From DATGMS01 sp035303945 (GTDB taxonomy: Bacteria; Bacteroidota; Bacteroidia; Cytophagales; Cyclobacteriaceae), in assembly GCA_035303945.1 (NCBI GenBank), contig DATGQZ010000007.1:62001-126000 (forward strand): a DNA stretch of 64,000 bases, in the 5' to 3' direction. Positions 60,776 through 64,000 of this stretch are shown here, piece by piece. The notes under the pieces are model-generated. The model saw only the letters and a program-made list of their open reading frames with translations. It made no database searches and was not told the origin of the DNA. How positions within the stretch are numbered: position 1 is the stretch's first letter; each line of letters begins with the position of its first letter. A program made the translations under genes and the position numbers.

Positions 60776-61825
60776 CTAACGGTAAAATTCCTGATTTTCC
60801 TTCGTGATAATATCTATAGGCATAAAATAAATCCTTTCTACTGGCAATGACAAGGCGAGGTGATGGTAAAGTGACATAATGCCTTTATAACCTTGCTCTT
60901 CCGGTTTATGGCAAATCAGGAAATCGATCACACCCTTGTTGAGGTATTCTACGTTTTGTTTTAAAAAATCATAGCCCACCAAATGAACATTGTTGATCTT
61001 GTATTCTTCTAGGTATCGGGCTACCGAAAATGCCCTGGAGTTGGTAACGAAAATAATAGACAGATCAGGGTGTTCCTTAAAAGTTTTCGCCAGCTCTTTG
61101 GCTACAGATAGGTAGTCTGTCCTTTGGATATTGACACGAATGACTTCTACCGGATTACGATGATCCTCGCAATAGGACTTGAAACCTTCTTCAATCTGGG
61201 TATAATTGTAATTGTCGCTTTCTTTGGAAATGTTGACCATCAGCACTTTGCCACTTGGAGGCCCAAAGGAGCAAAGCTTGGCACCCAAGTAACCACTTTG
61301 ATACAGGTGGGGACCGATATAAGAAAGCCCGGTATGCTCTTTTATGTTGGTGTCCACAAATACATAAGGAATTTCCCTCGTTTTACACACCTTTACAAAG
61401 TCTATGGCTTCTTTGATGAAGGAGGGCGAGAGCAATACGCCATCGAATTTCTTATCCAAAATGAGTTTGCCTTGTTGAACAAAGGATTCCCGATCATTCA
61501 GGTCAAACAAAAAAGTCTTGATCCTGATGCCATATTGCCTGATTTCAGCCTCAGCTCTCTTGATACCTCTTAATGGTGCCTCCCAGAATGCTGTTTCCTC
61601 CGAACCGCTCGGAATAAGAACAGCAATGTCAAAAACTTTTCCTGAAGCTAGACGGCTCGCCAATATATTAGGCTGATAATTTAATTCCTTGATAATCGCC
61701 TCAATCTTGCTGCGGGTTTTGGGAGATACTCCTGGTCGGTTGTGGATTACCCGGTCGACGGTGGCAATGGACACATTCGCCCTTCTGGCAATCTCCTTTA
61801 CGCCGATAATTTTTTCTTCTTTCAT
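60776..61825 (-). CDS. LacI-family transcriptional regulator
   Basis: This 349-residue protein has the LacI helix-turn-helix at about 6-55: VKEIARRANVSIATVDRVIH, then NRPGVSPKTRSKIE. A periplasmic-binding-like effector domain follows from about 60, with FDGVLLSPSFIKEAIDFV and LSIIFVTNSRAF. It is probably a repressor that responds to a sugar or sugar acid. It sits between the DHDPS-family and GMC genes, within the likely regulon it controls. Binding sites are not clear. CGGCAATTAAGCCG at 61858-61871 is a weak candidate. Confidence 0.93.
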   Translation of the reverse strand: MKEEKIIGVKEIARRANVSIATVDRVIHNRPGVSPKTRSKIEAIIKELNYQPNILASRLASGKVFDIAVLIPSGSEETAFWEAPLRGIKRAEAEIRQYGIRIKTFLFDLNDRESFVQQGKLILDKKFDGVLLSPSFIKEAIDFVKVCKTREIPYVFVDTNIKEHTGLSYIGPHLYQSGYLGAKLCSFGPPSGKVLMVNISKESDNYNYTQIEEGFKSYCEDHRNPVEVIRVNIQRTDYLSVAKELAKTFKEHPDLSIIFVTNSRAFSVARYLEEYKINNVHLVGYDFLKQNVEYLNKGVIDFLICHKPEEQGYKGIMSLYHHLALSLPVERIYFMPIDIITKENQEFYR

Positions 61826-61878
61826 ATCAATGTAGTCCTCAAATATAAATTAAGTCCCGGCAATTAAGCCGTAACCAT

Positions 61879-62940
61879 CTATCGGTTTAAAAAATCCCTA
61901 ACAAAAGCGTCATCATTAAGATGGGGATAGCTGGCGTAGATTCTATCTATTTCTTCCATTTGACCTGGAGAAAGTTCTTCATGGGGATTGAGGCACCACC
62001 TGCCTTCCAAAAGTTGCTGCCTCCTTAGAATTTCATGTATGCCAGGTATGCATCCATGAAATTTGTTTTTTTCATCAAATATTACTGCATTGGTATCTGT
62101 GATCTCTGCCCCCGTGGTAAGGAGCTCCTTTAATGCTCCGTAGCTTTTCTCCCGTTTACATTGCTTCACTTCTTCCAGCAATTCCACCGCTCTTTTGGTC
62201 CACACAGCCCAATGGCCCAGCAGGCCACCCACAATATCCTTTTCCCTGACTTGACCGTCCACCGTAAACCGGTAACTGGTCAATAAATCAGGGACAATGT
62301 TATCATCATTGCCGGTATATAAGGCGATATCTTGATAGCGGGATGAGAAACAAACGCCTCTAATTACATCCAAAGACTGGTAGCGATTGAAAGGCGCCAT
62401 CTTGATTGCCTGCACATTGGGAATTTCAGCAAAATCCTTCCAAAAATCGAAACTCAACAACCTACCTCCTACCGCCGGTTGTAAATAAAATCCAAATACA
62501 GGAATAATCTCTGCAACTTTTTCGGCTCGCTTTATCAATTCCTTTTCTGACAGATCGCCCAAGCCGCCGGCACTTAATAGACCTAAATCATAGCCCAAGC
62601 GACTGGCTAGCTCAGCTTCCTGCAAAGCCTGTTGCAAAGGACCGACAATGCCTGCCACCTTTATAAATGGCCGTTGAAGTTCTGCATGCTGGATTTCCTC
62701 TGAAGCAATTCTAAGAACAGGCTCCAGTAGATCTATTCCCTTATCCCTTATTTCAAACTGCGTAGAGTGTACAGCAACGGCAATTCCTCCGGCGCCGGCA
62801 GCCATATAATAACGCATGAGCTGACGTTGCCGGCTTTCATCCAACTGTCTATTGCTATTCAATGCAAGAGGATGTGCAGGAATGACGGTCCCCTCTTGTA
62901 ACAATTTTTTTATATCTTCCTGTAATCGTTTCATAACCAT
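61879..62940 (-). CDS. DHDPS-family aldolase/lyase
   Basis: This 353-residue TIM barrel has the Schiff-base lysine K180 in NVQAIKMAPFNRYQ and the tyrosine Y152 in GFYLQPAVGG. The N-terminal AHPLALNSNRQLDESRQRQL is the family pattern. The family includes dihydrodipicolinate synthase, N-acetylneuraminate lyase and KDG-type aldolases. The start overlaps the stop of the upstream epimerase by one base (TAATG). A second Met two codons later is equally possible. Neighbours point to sugar-acid breakdown rather than lysine synthesis. It is longer than the usual 290-300 residues at its C-terminus. Confidence 0.9.
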   Translation of the reverse strand: MVMKRLQEDIKKLLQEGTVIPAHPLALNSNRQLDESRQRQLMRYYMAAGAGGIAVAVHSTQFEIRDKGIDLLEPVLRIASEEIQHAELQRPFIKVAGIVGPLQQALQEAELASRLGYDLGLLSAGGLGDLSEKELIKRAEKVAEIIPVFGFYLQPAVGGRLLSFDFWKDFAEIPNVQAIKMAPFNRYQSLDVIRGVCFSSRYQDIALYTGNDDNIVPDLLTSYRFTVDGQVREKDIVGGLLGHWAVWTKRAVELLEEVKQCKREKSYGALKELLTTGAEITDTNAVIFDEKNKFHGCIPGIHEILRRQQLLEGRWCLNPHEELSPGQMEEIDRIYASYPHLNDDAFVRDFLNR

Positions 62941-63959
62941 TAAAATTTACCGGACCTCACTTGAAAATGCGTTGGCTTATTATGCGTTGAACCGCCAATG
63001 GATACCCAATGGGCTGTCATTTCGATCATTTCCCACAATGAAACCCGCGGATAACCAAAGATTCTATGACATTGGCCTGCATTGTTCAACAAGGCATCAG
63101 GAGCCTCTTCATTAACAAATCTAGGCTTTTTATTCAGCAACTTGCCTAACTGCTCCGCCACCCATCGAATGGAAATAGTTTCTGGACCAGTGACGTTAAG
63201 GATCTTCGCCGGATATTCACATATAGCGAGTGATCTTATGGCGATCTCATTGGCATCTCCCTGCCAGATCACATTCATATGTCCGGCGGTTAAATCAATC
63301 TCACGTTCTTCATTAACCATCTGGGCGATTTCCAAAAGATTTCCATACCGAAGGTCAACTGCATAGTTAAGTCGATAAATCAACAATGGTGTTTGATGTT
63401 GATGCGAAGTGTATTGAAAAATACGCTCCCTTCCCAAACAGGACTGTGCATATTCGCCTTTGGGATCAGCTGGTGTACCTTCATCCGCCCCACCTGAGCC
63501 TATTGGCATAAAGGGGTAGATGTTTCCCGAGGAAAACACGACAATTTTTGAACGTTTAAATTTTTCTCCCACTCTCCCTGGAAGATAAGTATTCATGGCC
63601 CAGGTGGAATGTTCCTGCCCGGTGGTCCCAAACTTCTTTCCTGCCATGTAGATGACGTTGGCCACAGATGGTAGCGACTGTAGCTCTTCATCATTAAGAA
63701 GATCAATAGAAATAGTCTCTATGCCCGCTGCTTCTAAATCTTCTTTTAATGCAGGTTCGGAAAAACGTGATACGCCAATGACCTTTTTATCCACTCCTGC
63801 TTCATTTATAGCTCGTTTGGCCAATTTAGCCAGACTCGGTCCCATTTTACCGCCTACTCCTAATATCAGGATGTCTCCCTGGAGTTTTGCTATATCATTT
63901 ATCAAGGCAGCCGACGGCGTGGAAAGCCGCTCCTCAAGTTCTTCAACAGTATTTATCAT
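62940..63959 (-). CDS. NAD-dependent epimerase/dehydratase family protein
   Basis: This 339-residue extended SDR has the nucleotide motif LGVGGKMGPSLAKLA (about 33-47), GxxGxxG-like with GVGGKMG at 34-40. The catalytic YxxxK is altered: Y170 in GEYAQSCLGRER is followed by AQSC, with no Lys at the usual spacing, while SSGNIYPF marks the Ser region. So it may be a reductase/epimerase with unusual catalysis. It is the first gene of the block in this window, overlapping the DHDPS-family gene. Its promoter lies toward the window end. Confidence 0.83.
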   Translation of the reverse strand: MINTVEELEERLSTPSAALINDIAKLQGDILILGVGGKMGPSLAKLAKRAINEAGVDKKVIGVSRFSEPALKEDLEAAGIETISIDLLNDEELQSLPSVANVIYMAGKKFGTTGQEHSTWAMNTYLPGRVGEKFKRSKIVVFSSGNIYPFMPIGSGGADEGTPADPKGEYAQSCLGRERIFQYTSHQHQTPLLIYRLNYAVDLRYGNLLEIAQMVNEEREIDLTAGHMNVIWQGDANEIAIRSLAICEYPAKILNVTGPETISIRWVAEQLGKLLNKKPRFVNEEAPDALLNNAGQCHRIFGYPRVSLWEMIEMTAHWVSIGGSTHNKPTHFQVRSGKF

Positions 63960-64000
63960 TATGTTAACAAATTTTATTTTAAGAATAGGTTGTAAAAATT

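Noticed and set aside
1..64000. Toxin-antitoxin, phage-defence or mobile-element islands
   Set aside because: No transposase, integrase, restriction or toxin signatures were recognised in any frame. The YwqK label alone does not make a toxin-antitoxin pair.

Overview
The window looks like chromosomal DNA of a Bacteroidota bacterium, most likely order Cytophagales (perhaps Cyclobacteriaceae). This is an inference. It rests on Bacteroidota-type -7 promoter elements (TAnnTTTG), weak Shine-Dalgarno signals, and gene families typical of the group: the long CusA/CzcA-TolC fusion, DUF6600, DUF4142, DUF1080, Tat-exported Gfo/Idh/MocA proteins, a MetS-type NSS small subunit and YwqK/MORN proteins. I see no rRNA, tRNA, CRISPR array, insertion sequence, phage gene or integrase. 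Gene density is high and most genes are intact housekeeping or accessory genes.

Layout. 1-4.4 kb (minus strand): a cut PIG-L deacetylase, then an exported enolase-superfamily protein overlapping a lipoprotein made of a cytochrome c domain and a beta-propeller. 4.6-8.5 kb (plus): a secreted propeller protein, tyrS, a TetR regulator, a small membrane protein and an AhpD-like protein. 8.5-16.4 kb (plus): an OmpR-type response regulator and sensor kinase followed by a heavy-metal RND efflux operon, in which the inner-membrane pump and outer-membrane channel are one polypeptide with the adaptor downstream. 16.6-20.6 kb: a TlpA-like thioredoxin, mscL, and a SulP transporter paired with a beta-carbonic anhydrase. 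20.8-34.6 kb: oligopeptidase B, rmuC, a membrane glycosyltransferase, an AgcS symporter with an EEP-family protein, DUF4142, a DEAD-box helicase with a DbpA domain, and a PI-PLC/GDPD-like protein. 34.7-37.6 kb: a Ca/Na antiporter, then an NSS transporter overlapping a 48-residue small subunit. 37.6-48.3 kb: an Omp85-like protein, YtxH, SDR, DUF488 with creatininase, DUF6600, a MORN protein, FabH and an MBL hydrolase. 48.5-53 kb: pyruvate dehydrogenase E2, hslV, Dabb, a class A-like serine hydrolase and a CPBP protease whose start seems frameshifted.

53-64 kb has a carbohydrate-oxidation flavour. A Tat-exported Gfo/Idh/MocA oxidoreductase with a secreted DUF1080 protein fits the known periplasmic 3-keto-glycoside pathway. 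A VCBS-repeat protein and a multi-PAS kinase follow. The last block (minus strand) reads NAD-dependent epimerase, DHDPS-family lyase/aldolase, LacI-type regulator and GMC oxidoreductase, and resembles a sugar or sugar-acid catabolic operon. Directly downstream of the GMC gene is an unlisted remnant of the C-terminus of a GH9 endoglucanase, the least expected thing I found.

I found no clearly undescribed multigene system. The items most worth checking are the GH9 remnant, the CPBP frameshift, the metal-pump fusion with its internal signal-like segment and promoter palindrome, the cytochrome/propeller/enolase pair, and the sugar-oxidation cluster.
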